24,470 bases of DNA, taken from NCBI RefSeq assembly GCF_001279725.1, contig NZ_LGDE01000456.1, forward strand, positions 1-24,470, in the 5' to 3' direction. The notes beneath the pieces are model-generated. The model ran no database searches, was not told the DNA's origin, and worked only from the letters and a program-made list of their open reading frames with translations. Below, piece by piece: positions 15,434-23,652 of the stretch; the first letter of the stretch is position 1, and each line of letters begins with the position of its first letter. A program made the position numbers and the translations under genes. Source of the stretch: Streptomyces sp. WM4235. Its GTDB lineage: Bacteria > Actinomycetota > Actinomycetes > Streptomycetales > Streptomycetaceae.

Positions 15434-17056
15434 TCAGGCTCCCGGTCCGCTCGGTCTCTCGGTGGTGGCGGTGGCGGAGTCCTCGGTGTAGTAGCGCCGC
15501 AGGAGTTCCCGCTCGGCATCCCGGTGCGGGTACTTGAAGAAGATCAACAGTGCACCCAGGGCGATGGCGCCCAGGCCGACGGTGTACGCCCAGTCGTCGC
15601 CGTGGAGGAACGACTGGCGTGCTGCCGCGACGATCTGGTGAGCGTACTCGGGGTGCTGCTGGGCGACCTGCCCGGCAGAGGCGAACGACTTCGTCAGCTC
15701 GCTCTGGACCTGGTCCGACACCTCCTTGCTCTCGGGAGAAGCGGTGATCGCCGCGCTGAAGGCCGAGGCGTAGCCGGCGATGAGGAGCACGCCCATGACG
15801 GACTGCATGATGGCCCCGCCGAGGTCCCGTTGCAGGTCCGCGGTGCCCGAGGCCATGCCGGCCCGTCGCACGGGCACAGATCCGGTCAGCGAGTGCGATG
15901 CGGGCGTCCCGGCGAAGCCGGCGCCGATGCCGATGAAGACGTAAGCGAGGCCGATCTGCCAGTAGCTGCTGTCCTCGTCCCAGAACAGCAGCATCCAGGC
16001 GAAGGCGAGGAAGAGGAACACGTAGCCGGTCAGCAGGGTCGTACGGGCGCCGTGTGTCTCGACCAGCTTCGCGGACCGCGGTGCCACGAGCACCATCATC
16101 ACGACGAGGGGGAGGATGGCGGCGCCGGCTTCGACGGCGTCGTACTCGAGCACATTCTGCAGGTACTGCATGCTGATGAACGCCGACCCCATCATGGAGC
16201 CGAACACGATGATTCCCGCGCATGCGGCGACCCAGAACGTGCGCCGGCCGGCGATGTGGAGGTCGTACAGCGGGTTGGGTGCCCGACGCTGGCGCCAGAT
16301 GAACGCCACCCCGGCGGCGAGGGCGACCACGACGAGGCCGACGGCCAGTGCCCCCTGGTTGGGGACGACGGCGAAGTTGATTCCCAGCACCAGTCCCGCG
16401 ATCAGGAGGACGGACAGGACGCCGCCGAGGTTGTCCACCGGTTCGGCCGACTCGTTGGCGTGCGCGGGGATGAACAGCAGGGCCATGACCAGCGCGACCG
16501 CGGCGAGGGGCAGGGTGACCAGGAAGACCGACCCCCAGTAGAAGTGTTGGAGCAGCGCGCCCGCGATCACCGGCCCGAGCATGGAGATGCCGCCGCCCAG
16601 GGCCGACCACAGCGCGATCGACTTCGTCCGCCCCGGCCCCGCCCACAGGGCCGTGATCAGCGCCAGGGTCGTCGGGTAGGCCATGCCTGCCGAGACTCCG
16701 CCGAGGATCCGGGCCAGCACGAGGACGGTGTCGTTCGGCGCGTACGCCGCGAGCAGGCAGGCGGGAATGGACAGAGCGATACCGAGGAGCAGCAGCAGCT
16801 TGCGCCCGTGACGGTCGCCGACCGCACCCAGATAGAGCACCGATGCGGCCAGGCCGAGGGAGTACCCCACGGCGCCCATGTTCAGGGCGGTCTGGGAGGA
16901 GTCGAAGGCCTTCCCGATCGCGGGCAGCGCCACGTTGGCCACAGACAGGTTCAAGTTGGCCACCGCGGCAACGATGATCAAGGACGCCAGAACGAGCGGC
17001 GCCCGCGCCGGGGCCTCACGCGGAACGTCGATGCGAGGCGCGCCGTTTTTCGACAT
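15434..17056 (-). CDS. MFS transporter, 14-TM DHA2 (EmrB/QacA-type) drug exporter
   Basis: This 540-residue integral membrane protein has the 14-segment DHA2 layout. Visible signatures are NLNLSVANVALPAIGKAFDS in the first helix (motif D1-like), YLGAVGDRHGRKLLLLLG in loop 2-3 (motif A), ILGGVSAGMAYP (motif B region) and SALGGGISMLGPVIAGALLQ in helix 5 (motif C). A large loop (about residues 430-490, rich in SPESKEVSDQVQSEL) comes before the last helix and is outside or between helices 13 and 14, as in several actinomycete exporters. ATG 17056 has GGAGG four to five bases upstream. It is on the same strand as the next exporter but separated by 454 bases and a hairpin, so separate transcripts are likely. 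No intact regulator is adjacent. Confidence 0.92.
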   Translation of the reverse strand: MSKNGAPRIDVPREAPARAPLVLASLIIVAAVANLNLSVANVALPAIGKAFDSSQTALNMGAVGYSLGLAASVLYLGAVGDRHGRKLLLLLGIALSIPACLLAAYAPNDTVLVLARILGGVSAGMAYPTTLALITALWAGPGRTKSIALWSALGGGISMLGPVIAGALLQHFYWGSVFLVTLPLAAVALVMALLFIPAHANESAEPVDNLGGVLSVLLIAGLVLGINFAVVPNQGALAVGLVVVALAAGVAFIWRQRRAPNPLYDLHIAGRRTFWVAACAGIIVFGSMMGSAFISMQYLQNVLEYDAVEAGAAILPLVVMMVLVAPRSAKLVETHGARTTLLTGYVFLFLAFAWMLLFWDEDSSYWQIGLAYVFIGIGAGFAGTPASHSLTGSVPVRRAGMASGTADLQRDLGGAIMQSVMGVLLIAGYASAFSAAITASPESKEVSDQVQSELTKSFASAGQVAQQHPEYAHQIVAAARQSFLHGDDWAYTVGLGAIALGALLIFFKYPHRDAERELLRRYYTEDSATATTERPSGPGA

Positions 17057-17473
17057 GGAACCTCCGGGGCGAAGTGGGGCTTCGCGAGAGTCTTGCCTGA
17101 TCCACCGTGCCGCACATCGCCCCATTGGGATGACACGCCACCGTCGCCGGCTCGGTCGGCTCGCCGCGGGGCGATCTCGGCGAGCACGTCCCCGAATCGA
17201 TCGCGCAGCCGCACTCCGCGCTGCCCGCCGTGTTCGCCGCCGCCGAGCCCGCCCCGCTCAAAGCGACTCTGGACGCGGTGTGGCGGGCACTGCAGACGTA
17301 CGGAGAGAATGGCGGGACAGGATTTGATGGCTCCTGGGTAGGCAGGCCGAGCACTTGGTAGGTCCGAGACGACGGTGCAGGCCGTCCGGACATCGAGTCC
17401 GCCCGCGGCTCGGTCCTGCGCCCCTTCCGTGACCCCGTCGCCGCCGAGGACGGCGAGGTCGAGGAAGGCCCAT
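17057..17473. other. Region between the two exporters, possible regulator relic
   Basis: A forward frame about 17138-17355 reads LGEHVPESIAQPHSALPAVF, then AAAEPAPLKATLDAVWRALQ and TYGE, which has the helical look of a protein C-terminus, perhaps a TetR-like regulator remnant. There is no DNA-binding part, start or ribosome site. I cannot assign it. Confidence 0.25.
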
Positions 17474-17499
17474 GCCCCGGCCGATGTCGTGGCCGGGGC
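17474..17499. terminator. Terminator-like hairpin downstream of the second exporter
   Basis: GCCCCGGCC, eight-base loop, GGCCGGGGC: a perfect 9-bp stem starting 12 bases after the minus-strand stop codon at 17511. No T-run. Confidence 0.6.
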
Positions 17500-17510
17500 C
17501 TGGGGGTGGC

Positions 17511-18989
17511 TCAGTCGACCTGGTTGTTGGCCTCCTTGGGCAGGCAGAACATCAGGGCCCACATCAGGGCGAGGAGGCTACCGACCCACCACAGCACGGT
17601 GATGAACGCGTCGCGGTTGAGTCCGGCGTCGGGCGAGCCGCCGGTGGTGGCGAAGAACACCAGGGCGGTCAGCGCGGTGCCGAGGGCGATGCCCAGGTGA
17701 ATCGCGGTGTTGAACAGACCCGAGGCGGCTCCGGCGTCCTCGTGCGGGACCCGGGCCAGCGACAAGTCGGCGAGCGGGCCGCCGACCATGCCGAGGCCGA
17801 ACCCGATCAGTACCACCGGAGCGGTCATCGCCGGCAGGGTCAGGTCCGCCTGGCCTCCGGCGGCCTGAAGTCCGTAGGCGACCATCGCAGCGGACGCGAT
17901 GAGGGCTCCGGCCTGGGGAAGGCGGCGGGCGAAGCGCCCGCCGCTCTTCGCCGCGAGCGTCGCGCCGGCCAGCTCTCCGAGGGAGAGCAGCACGAAGGCC
18001 AGGGCCGCGTGGAAGGGGCTCATGCCCAGGCCGCGCTGGAGGTAGAGGGTCCAGGTCATGAAGAACAGCCCGCAGAGAAGGCCGTGCATCAGCTGAGCGG
18101 CCATGCCGCCGGAGAACTGCCTGCCTTGGAAGAGGGACAGGGGCACAAGGGGTGCGTTGTCCTGCTTGCGCTGCTGGTGGCGGAGGAAGACGCCCAGCGC
18201 AAGGAGGCCGGTGGCGAGCAGGGCGAAGCACCACAGCGGCCAGTGATGAAGGTGCCCCTCGGTGAGCGGGAAGACGATCAGGACGATGGCCAGTGCGGAC
18301 AGCAACATGCCGGTGAGGTCGAGCCGGTCGGCCTTGCGGACGGTCGACTCGGGGATGAACCGGCGTCCCAGGAGGAGCACGGCGAGGCCAACGGGCACGT
18401 TGACCAGGAAGATCGGCCGCCAGGACAGCCCGAACAGGTCGGCCTCGGTGAGCAGGCCGCCCATCACCGGGCCCAGGACGTTGGCGAGGGACATGACGGC
18501 CCCGTACAGGCCGAACACTTTGCTGCGGTTCTGCCCCTCGAAGGTGACATGCAGGGTGGCCAGGATCTGCGGGATCATCAGGGCGACTCCGACGCCCTGG
18601 AGCCCGCGGGAGCCGATCAGCACGCCCGGCCCGGCAGCGAGGCCGCACAGCAGCGAAGCAGCGGTGAACACGACGGTGCCGATGAGGAGGATCCTGCGCC
18701 GGCCGTAGCGGTCGCCGAGGCGCCCGCCGGTGATCAGCCCGACGGCGACGGGCAGTGAATAGCCGGTGGTCAGCCATTGCACCGCGTCCGGCCCGGCGCC
18801 GGTCGACTCCTGGATCGCGGGCAGGGCGGTCAGGACGACCGACTGGTCGATCATGTCCATCAGCTCGGCGCCCAAGAGCACCAGAAGGGCGATCCAGGCC
18901 CCCACAGCCATCTTCGACGGTCCAGGTGTGGGGTGGGTTGGGGGCTCGGTGGTGTGCTGCGGCTCGTTGTCGAGCGCGGAGGAAGACAC
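17511..18989 (-). CDS. MFS transporter, DHA2-type drug exporter
   Basis: This 492-residue protein is a second DHA2 exporter, only distantly similar to its neighbour. Signatures are ELMDMIDQSVVLTALPAIQE in helix 1, GGRLGDRYGRRRILLIG (motif A), GVGVALMIPQI (motif B region) and ANVLGPVMGGLLTEADLFGL (motif C). The N-terminus has a 30-residue Pro/Thr-rich tail (EPPTHPTPGPSK) in the cytoplasm before the first helix. I chose GTG 18989, with AGGAG nine bases upstream; a TTG at 19010 lengthens the protein by seven residues but lacks a ribosome site. A hairpin right after the stop ends the transcript. The cargo is unknown and no intact regulator is adjacent. Confidence 0.9.
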   Translation of the reverse strand: MSSSALDNEPQHTTEPPTHPTPGPSKMAVGAWIALLVLLGAELMDMIDQSVVLTALPAIQESTGAGPDAVQWLTTGYSLPVAVGLITGGRLGDRYGRRRILLIGTVVFTAASLLCGLAAGPGVLIGSRGLQGVGVALMIPQILATLHVTFEGQNRSKVFGLYGAVMSLANVLGPVMGGLLTEADLFGLSWRPIFLVNVPVGLAVLLLGRRFIPESTVRKADRLDLTGMLLSALAIVLIVFPLTEGHLHHWPLWCFALLATGLLALGVFLRHQQRKQDNAPLVPLSLFQGRQFSGGMAAQLMHGLLCGLFFMTWTLYLQRGLGMSPFHAALAFVLLSLGELAGATLAAKSGGRFARRLPQAGALIASAAMVAYGLQAAGGQADLTLPAMTAPVVLIGFGLGMVGGPLADLSLARVPHEDAGAASGLFNTAIHLGIALGTALTALVFFATTGGSPDAGLNRDAFITVLWWVGSLLALMWALMFCLPKEANNQVD

Positions 18990-19659
18990 GACGGGGAACT
19001 CCTGATCCAAAGGAATCGGGGAGCCCTGCCGACGGCCGCACCGGGGCCGGAGAACACGAAACCCGGGGCAGACGGCAGAGCTGCACCCGGGAAGGAAGAC
19101 TGCGGGGAAGGGTGACGCAACTCAGGCCAGCGCGACGTCCGCCCCCGGACACGTGCGACGAAACAGCACGTGAGGAACACGGACGACTACATGGCCTGGT
19201 TGATAGGACGTCACCTCGAGATCGCTACAGAAGGAACAGGGAATCCGGTCACTGCCACCGACACCTCGGCACAGGAACGGGTCCACCATATGACGCCCCC
19301 GGGCCCCGACGCACACCAGATAACGGACCCACTACTGTCGACCCACGGGCCAAGGGACGCGTTGCGGATTCCCGCATGGACCGGTGTCCGGGCCGCGAGG
19401 GTGGCGGAGGTGCGGGCGCGGGCTGCCGGCGAGCGCGCCCGTCCACCACCGGCGGCCGATGCCGGGCCTCGTCCGCGTCCGCGTCCGCGCCGCAATGATC
19501 TGGATCGCCGACCTCCTGCACGTCGATGTCCGATCGCGACATCACACAGGCACTGAGGCAGTTCATATGGTTTCAAAGCAAACCGCACTAAATGCCGTAG
19601 GACTCACTTGCGTCCCTTGGTGCATCCCCGGCGGGGACGATCCGTAGACCGACCGCGCC
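18990..19659. other. 670-base region with no supported gene
   Basis: A forward frame at 19170-19556 (GTG start, MRNTDDYMAWLIGRHLEIAT) is open but becomes Arg/Pro-rich and matches no family I know; its ribosome site is poor. A short CGTCCG triple repeat lies near 19469-19488. TCCCC-GGC-GGGGA at 19625-19637 is a weak candidate terminator for the OmpA-like gene. Confidence 0.35.
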
Positions 19660-20301
19660 CTACTTCGCCGCCCCCCGCCCGAACGAGATCTCCACCCGCC
19701 GGTTCTTCTTCCGGCCCTCCTCGGTGGAGTTGTCCGCGATGGGGTCGTCCTCGCTCCTGCCGGCCACCTCGTAGGCGATCCCGGATCCACCCAACTCCGC
19801 GGCGAGCGACGCGTGTACGGCCTCGGCACGCTTCGTGGAGAGGGTCTTGCCGTGGGCGTACGTTCCCAGGTTGTCGGTGAAGCCGCGGACCGTGACCTTC
19901 CGCGGACCGTTCTCCCTGATCTCCTTGGCGACCTCGGCGATCCGGGCGGCGGCTCGGCCGCTCAGCTCCGCGCTGTCCTTGGCGAAGAGGACCTCGGATT
20001 GGAGTGTCAGCTTGATGTCGTCATTCGATTCCTCGCGCCCCGAGTCGCCGGACAGGTCTCCGGAGACCGAGAGGATGTCGACCACCACCGGAGGGGCCAG
20101 CTTCGCGCCCTTCTTCAGCTCCAGGACCTCGGCGTGCGGATCGACCGGGACGGGTGGCGGCTCGGGCGAGGCACTGGGCGAGGGGTCGGCACGGGCCGCA
20201 GGGGCGTCGTAGAGACCGAGGAGAGTGGTCAGGCATACGGCGGTGAGTGCGCAGGCCGCGAGCCGGGGGGCAGGGGGGCGCCCCGTCGTCGCCGGCCTCA
20301 C
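19660..20301 (-). CDS. Exported OmpA-C-like domain protein
   Basis: This 213-residue protein has an N-terminal Sec signal (basic start, LAACALTAVCLTTLLGL, cleavage near APAARA/DPS) and a Pro/Ser linker. A C-terminal OmpA-like domain follows (about residues 105-210): EVLFAKDSAELSGRAAARIA, then VTVRGFTDNLGTYAHGKTLS and TKRAEAVHASLAAEL, and finally GRKKNRRVEISF. The conserved Asp and Arg that hold diaminopimelate in peptidoglycan-binding relatives are in TDNLG...LSTKRA and KNRRVEI. In a monoderm this domain would tether the protein to the wall. GTG 20301 overlaps the upstream lipoprotein stop (GTGA), so the pair is translationally coupled; the longer upstream frame is a shadow of the lipoprotein gene. 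Confidence 0.88.
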   Translation of the reverse strand: MRPATTGRPPAPRLAACALTAVCLTTLLGLYDAPAARADPSPSASPEPPPVPVDPHAEVLELKKGAKLAPPVVVDILSVSGDLSGDSGREESNDDIKLTLQSEVLFAKDSAELSGRAAARIAEVAKEIRENGPRKVTVRGFTDNLGTYAHGKTLSTKRAEAVHASLAAELGGSGIAYEVAGRSEDDPIADNSTEEGRKKNRRVEISFGRGAAK

Positions 20302-20897
20302 TGCGCGACCGTGATCTTGACAGGGGCGGTGCCGAAGGTCGGCATGGCGAAGTCGACCTCCGTGGTGCCCTCCGGCGGCGCCGGGAACTGGACGAACACC
20401 GGGGCCGTGTCGCCGGGCTGGAAGACCGTGTGGAACTGGTTGCACAGGCAGTTGCCCTGCGTGTCCCGTAGCGGGTAGTAGCGCTTCTTGCCCTTGAGGT
20501 CCGCCAGGGAGGCACCCGACGAGGAGTAGCCGTTCTTCAGCGACAGATCGTTGCCGCCGGTCCACTGGTTGGTGTTCAACGCTGCCTTGCCGTCGTTGCG
20601 CATCTCGCCGCGAACGGTCACCACACCGCCCTCGTACCGCTGCACGGAGTCGATGGTGAGCACCGCGCCGTTCGCGCCCTTCATCTCCATACCCTTGCCC
20701 TTGGGGCCCGCGGCGGCCGGCTCTTCGGCGGCCGGCTTCTTGCCGTCCGGCGCACCACCCGAGTCACCCCCCCCGCACCCGCTCAGCGAAAGCGTTACGA
20801 CCGCAACGAGGCTGATGGCGGCCACCTTCGCCCCGACTTGCGCCATTCCATGCCAACTTCGGTGCCCAAGAGCGGTCTGATCCTGTATCTCGCGCAT
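20298..20897 (-). CDS. Predicted lipoprotein, partner of the OmpA-like protein
   Basis: This 199-residue protein has a basic start, a hydrophobic stretch (AISLVAVVTLSLS) and a lipobox ending LSGC followed by GGGDSGG, so it is expected to be lipid-anchored on the outer face of the membrane. A charged Lys/Pro/Ala linker follows. The folded part (about residues 65-199: AVLTIDSVQRYEGGVVTVRG, NTNQWTGGNDLSL, GNCLCNQFHTVFQPGDTAPV) looks like an immunoglobulin-like beta-sandwich of the type found in actinomycete lipoproteins, with a Cys pair in NCLCN. ATG 20897 is preferred over ATG 20900, because GGGGGA is six bases before it. It is the first gene of a two-gene unit with the OmpA-like protein. The function is unknown. 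Confidence 0.85.
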   Translation of the reverse strand: MREIQDQTALGHRSWHGMAQVGAKVAAISLVAVVTLSLSGCGGGDSGGAPDGKKPAAEEPAAAGPKGKGMEMKGANGAVLTIDSVQRYEGGVVTVRGEMRNDGKAALNTNQWTGGNDLSLKNGYSSSGASLADLKGKKRYYPLRDTQGNCLCNQFHTVFQPGDTAPVFVQFPAPPEGTTEVDFAMPTFGTAPVKITVAQ

Positions 20898-20923
20898 CAT
20901 GCTTCCCCCTGGTTCCCGTCCAC

Positions 20924-20937
20924 TGCAACGCGTTGCA
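20924..20937. promoter_or_regulatory. Perfect LacI-type operator palindrome TGCAACGCGTTGCA
   Basis: A perfect 14-bp palindrome with the central CG typical of LacI/GalR-family operators, 27 bases before the lipoprotein start codon. It directly follows (and shares one base with) the -10-like TACTGT on the minus strand, so bound repressor would cover the start of transcription. Confidence 0.65.
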
Positions 20938-20942
20938 CAGTA
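20937..20942 (-). promoter_or_regulatory. Candidate -10 element TACTGT
   Basis: Fits TANNNT and lies about 40 bases before the lipoprotein start codon. No good -35 box is visible upstream. Confidence 0.35.
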
Positions 20943-21063
20943 GCGCATGCGAACCCTGCACCCCAGTGACATGCATCGCACACATCAAACTCAACAGAAG
21001 TCCAGGAGAAGCCTTCTCCCTCTGGGCGTACGGAAACTGACCTGGTGTCCGGTAGCCGCGGTG

Positions 21064-21333
21064 TCAGTGCGGGGCGACAGCGGCCCCGAATTCGGTACTC
21101 GTCTTGAGCTTGTGGCAGCCCCGGCACAGCACTTGAAGAGTGCCGTCCGCGTCCGTCCCGCCGAGGGCGAGGGGCTTCGTGTGGTCCACATCCACAGGGA
21201 TGTTGCCACGGCGATGAAACGGATGGGCTCCACATGGAGCCTGCGCCGGGCTGTTGGCGGAGCGGGGCCTTCCCGGCGCCGGACGCATGACACCTGTCAC
21301 GCGGTATGTGTGACCCGGAGCCCTGCCACGCAT
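21064..21333 (-). CDS. Small HNH endonuclease-like protein
   Basis: This 89-residue frame carries an HNH core: VDVDHTKPLALGGTDADGTL, then QVLCRGCHKLKTSTEFG, giving Asp-His, the middle Asn position replaced by Gly/Thr in DGTLQ, and the last zinc pair C-x2-C plus His. The front zinc site normally has C-x2-C; only one Cys (APCGAHPFH) is visible, with nearby His that could substitute. ATG 21333 is the first start; ATG 21288 is also possible, and neither has a good ribosome site. Stand-alone HNH proteins of this size are common in actinomycetes and phages. It may be a functional small nuclease or a shortened relic. Confidence 0.55.
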   Translation of the reverse strand: MRGRAPGHTYRVTGVMRPAPGRPRSANSPAQAPCGAHPFHRRGNIPVDVDHTKPLALGGTDADGTLQVLCRGCHKLKTSTEFGAAVAPH

Positions 21334-21383
21334 ACCCGTGCCCCGGCCAGACTGGCGGTCAACACAGCTACCGCAGGGGCGAC

Positions 21384-21863
21384 ATGAACATCCTGAGCAA
21401 GAAGACCGTACTGGGCGAAGCGACCGACATCAGCGGCCTGGTACCCGCCGACTACCGGCTCCCGGTCTGGTTCTTCGCGTTCGAAGGCGTCCTCGCTGCC
21501 GCCTTCGACATCCTCAAGGCCTTCCCCGCGGCATGGCCCGTGCTGGTGCTCCTGCTCGCCGCGAACATCACCATCTCGCTTACCCTCATGCGCAAGCGCA
21601 TCAAGCTCGCCAAAGCACTGTGGCGCGGCAAGGAGACCCGCAAGGTCGCCCTCGCGCTCATCGCCCTTCGGATCGGAGGCCACTTCGCCCTGAACGCCTT
21701 GGGGCTGGCCGTCACCTCCACCCTCGGCCACGTGCTCTTCGCCCTCGTCATGGCCGCCGCCACGATCGGCCTGCTCGCCTACTCGCAAGCGGCCGCGCTC
21801 CGCGCCCTCACCACCACCGCTGCCACACCGCACTCGACGGGCACCCACGCATCAGCCGTGTGA
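21384..21863 (+). CDS. Four-helix membrane protein, unknown function
   Basis: This 159-residue protein has about four membrane segments: residues 28-45, 51-70, 88-112 and 115-135. Between helices 2 and 3 is a basic loop (MRKRIKLAKALWRGKETRK). The N-terminus is hydrophilic (LSKKTVLGEATDISGLVPAD) and the C-terminus is a Thr/Ala/His-rich tail. The start is ATG 21384, with AGGGG five bases upstream. I do not recognise the family. It is divergent from the small HNH gene. Nothing nearby suggests a substrate or partner. Confidence 0.7.
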   Translation: MNILSKKTVLGEATDISGLVPADYRLPVWFFAFEGVLAAAFDILKAFPAAWPVLVLLLAANITISLTLMRKRIKLAKALWRGKETRKVALALIALRIGGHFALNALGLAVTSTLGHVLFALVMAAATIGLLAYSQAAALRALTTTAATPHSTGTHASAV

Positions 21864-22256
21864 ACAACGCTCCGGGCCAACACCCAGGACATCGTCGACA
21901 ACCCGCACCGCCTGAATGTCGTGGCCATGAGCCAGGCGATGCAGGCGCGCACCCCGCACCGGGCCGGTTCGGGGTGGCAGCCGGTGCGCATCACGGCCGT
22001 TTCGTGCGCACCGTCGATGTCGGTGAGCCCTCCGCAGGCTCGCTCGTCGCCGTGCGGGGCGATGCCGCAGTCGTGCACGTCGATCCCGCACGGCGCCCCT
22101 GGCCCGAAAAGCTCCCTGGGCTGGTGGCGGGCAGGCTGCGGGGTCTCGGAGAGGGTGGCTTGTGGTGAAATGTGACCTGTCCGGCGCCGCCGCGGCGCGG
22201 ATCGTCGCGTATCCGGGATGAAGCCCCGGGCCGGCATCGAGCAGTAAGGGGTCGCT
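21864..22256. other. Intergenic region before the phosphatase gene
   Basis: A forward frame ending at 22168 (VRTVDVGEPSAGSLVAVRGD, then AAVVHVDPARRPWPEKLPGL) looks protein-like but has no identifiable start or family; it may be a relic. No other feature was seen. Confidence 0.3.
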
Positions 22257-23591
22257 GTGACCGCAGGAGAGCCGGACGACGGGCAGGCCTCCGATCTTCC
22301 CGTGGGCGGGATCCGGCGGGGTGAGGCGATGACTTTGGCGGGGACGTTGGAGGCGGCTGAGGCCGCGGCTCCCGTGGAGTCGCTCGACGTGGTCGCGCGC
22401 ATGCTCAAGGAGCACCTCGGAGCCGCTTCGGTGTCCTTCCTGATCACTGACTTCACCGGCCGTTCGGTCGTACGGCTGGGCGCCGCGGGCAGCGTCGAGA
22501 CCGGTGAGCCGGCCCGGCGGATCCCGCTGCGGGGCACCCTGTACGACGACGTGATCCGCAGCCAGCGGCCGAGGGTCGAGGACAGGGGGGAGCATCAGTC
22601 GGTGCGGGTCGTCGCCCCGGTGACCAACCGCGGGGACGCCATCGGGCTCCTCGAACTGTTCCTGCCCGCGGCACCGGACGCTCAGGTGATGCGGGAGATC
22701 GGCGAGACCGCGCACGCGTTGGCGTACATCGTCATCGCGAACCGGTCCCACACCGATGTGTACCAGTGGGGCCGCCGCACCGAGCCGCTGAGCCTGGCCG
22801 CGGAGATCCAGCACCGTCTGCTCCCGGCTTCGCTGGCGTGTGAGGCGGCACAGTTCGCGGTCGCCGGGGCGTTGGAACCCGCCGACCACGTGGGGGGTGA
22901 CACCTTCGACTACGTGCTCGACCGGGACACGGTCCAGCTCTCCGTGACCGACGCCATGGGTCACGACGTCGACGCCGCATTGCTGGCCACCCTGGTGGTC
23001 GGCGCCCTGCGGCGGGCACGGCGGGCGGGTGCCGGCCTCGCGGAACAGGCCCACCAGGCCGACCAGGCCATGCGCGACCACGGCCGCGGGGGCTACGTCA
23101 CCGGCCAACTGCTGCGCATCAGCCTGCTCGACGGCCGGACCGAGTTCGTCAACGCCGGGCACCCCTGGCCGCTGCGCATGCGCGACGGGCGAGTACAGGA
23201 GATCGTTCCCAAGGTCGATCCGCCCCTCGGCCTCAGCCTCCAGGCCTCGCGGGACAACATCTACCGGGTGCAGTCGCTGGACCTGCGACCGGGTGACCGG
23301 CTGGTGATGCTGACGGACGGCATGCTGGAGCGCAACGCCGAGAGCCTCGATCTGTCGGACCTGATCATCCGTACCCGCGTGCTGCATCCGCGCGAAGCCG
23401 CCCGCGCCCTCATCGGGGCGATCGTCGATGCCGTCCAAGGGCGTCTGGACGACGACGCGACCGTCATGTGCCTGGACTGGCACGGCGTCGGCAACTCCCG
23501 GCGTGACGCCGCCACCGGCGCCGACCTCACCGACGCCTCACGACCGTCCAAGGACGCGACGGCCCACTGCCGGGCCATGACCCTGGGCTGA
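22257..23591 (+). CDS. PP2C-type (SpoIIE/RsbU-like) serine/threonine phosphatase with GAF-like sensor
   Basis: This 444-residue protein has an N-terminal GAF-like domain (about residues 40-165, with LGAASVSFLITDFTGRSVVR and VRVVAPVTNRGDAIGLLELF) and a C-terminal PP2C/SpoIIE phosphatase domain (about 180-405). Metal-binding and catalytic motifs are present: EPADHVGGDTFDYV, SVTDAMGHDVDAALLATL, VNAGHPWPLRMRDG, MLTDGMLERN and DDDATVMCL. One difference is GHD where many members have GHG. Such enzymes dephosphorylate anti-anti-sigma factors (STAS proteins) in partner-switching control of stress or development sigma factors. No STAS or anti-sigma kinase gene is nearby, so its partner is elsewhere. 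GTG 22257 is preceded by AAGGGG at good spacing. The last 40 residues are a variable tail. Confidence 0.92.
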   Translation: MTAGEPDDGQASDLPVGGIRRGEAMTLAGTLEAAEAAAPVESLDVVARMLKEHLGAASVSFLITDFTGRSVVRLGAAGSVETGEPARRIPLRGTLYDDVIRSQRPRVEDRGEHQSVRVVAPVTNRGDAIGLLELFLPAAPDAQVMREIGETAHALAYIVIANRSHTDVYQWGRRTEPLSLAAEIQHRLLPASLACEAAQFAVAGALEPADHVGGDTFDYVLDRDTVQLSVTDAMGHDVDAALLATLVVGALRRARRAGAGLAEQAHQADQAMRDHGRGGYVTGQLLRISLLDGRTEFVNAGHPWPLRMRDGRVQEIVPKVDPPLGLSLQASRDNIYRVQSLDLRPGDRLVMLTDGMLERNAESLDLSDLIIRTRVLHPREAARALIGAIVDAVQGRLDDDATVMCLDWHGVGNSRRDAATGADLTDASRPSKDATAHCRAMTLG

Positions 23592-23652
23592 GGAACAGGG
23601 CCGTCAGGTCGCGGACCCCGACTCGCCCGGCACCCGGTGTGCACGTCCCTCT

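Noticed and set aside
15524..17341. 605-codon forward open frame opposite the DHA2 exporter
   Set aside because: Composition is Gly/Asp/His/Gln-rich without domains, and it is the antisense of a well-defined membrane protein.
19170..19556. Possible 128-residue forward gene
   Set aside because: Poor ribosome site, Arg/Pro-rich second half and no recognised family; kept only as a note in the intergenic entry.
21852..23483. 543-codon minus-strand open frame opposite the phosphatase
   Set aside because: All PP2C metal motifs are on the plus strand; the minus frame has no recognisable domain.
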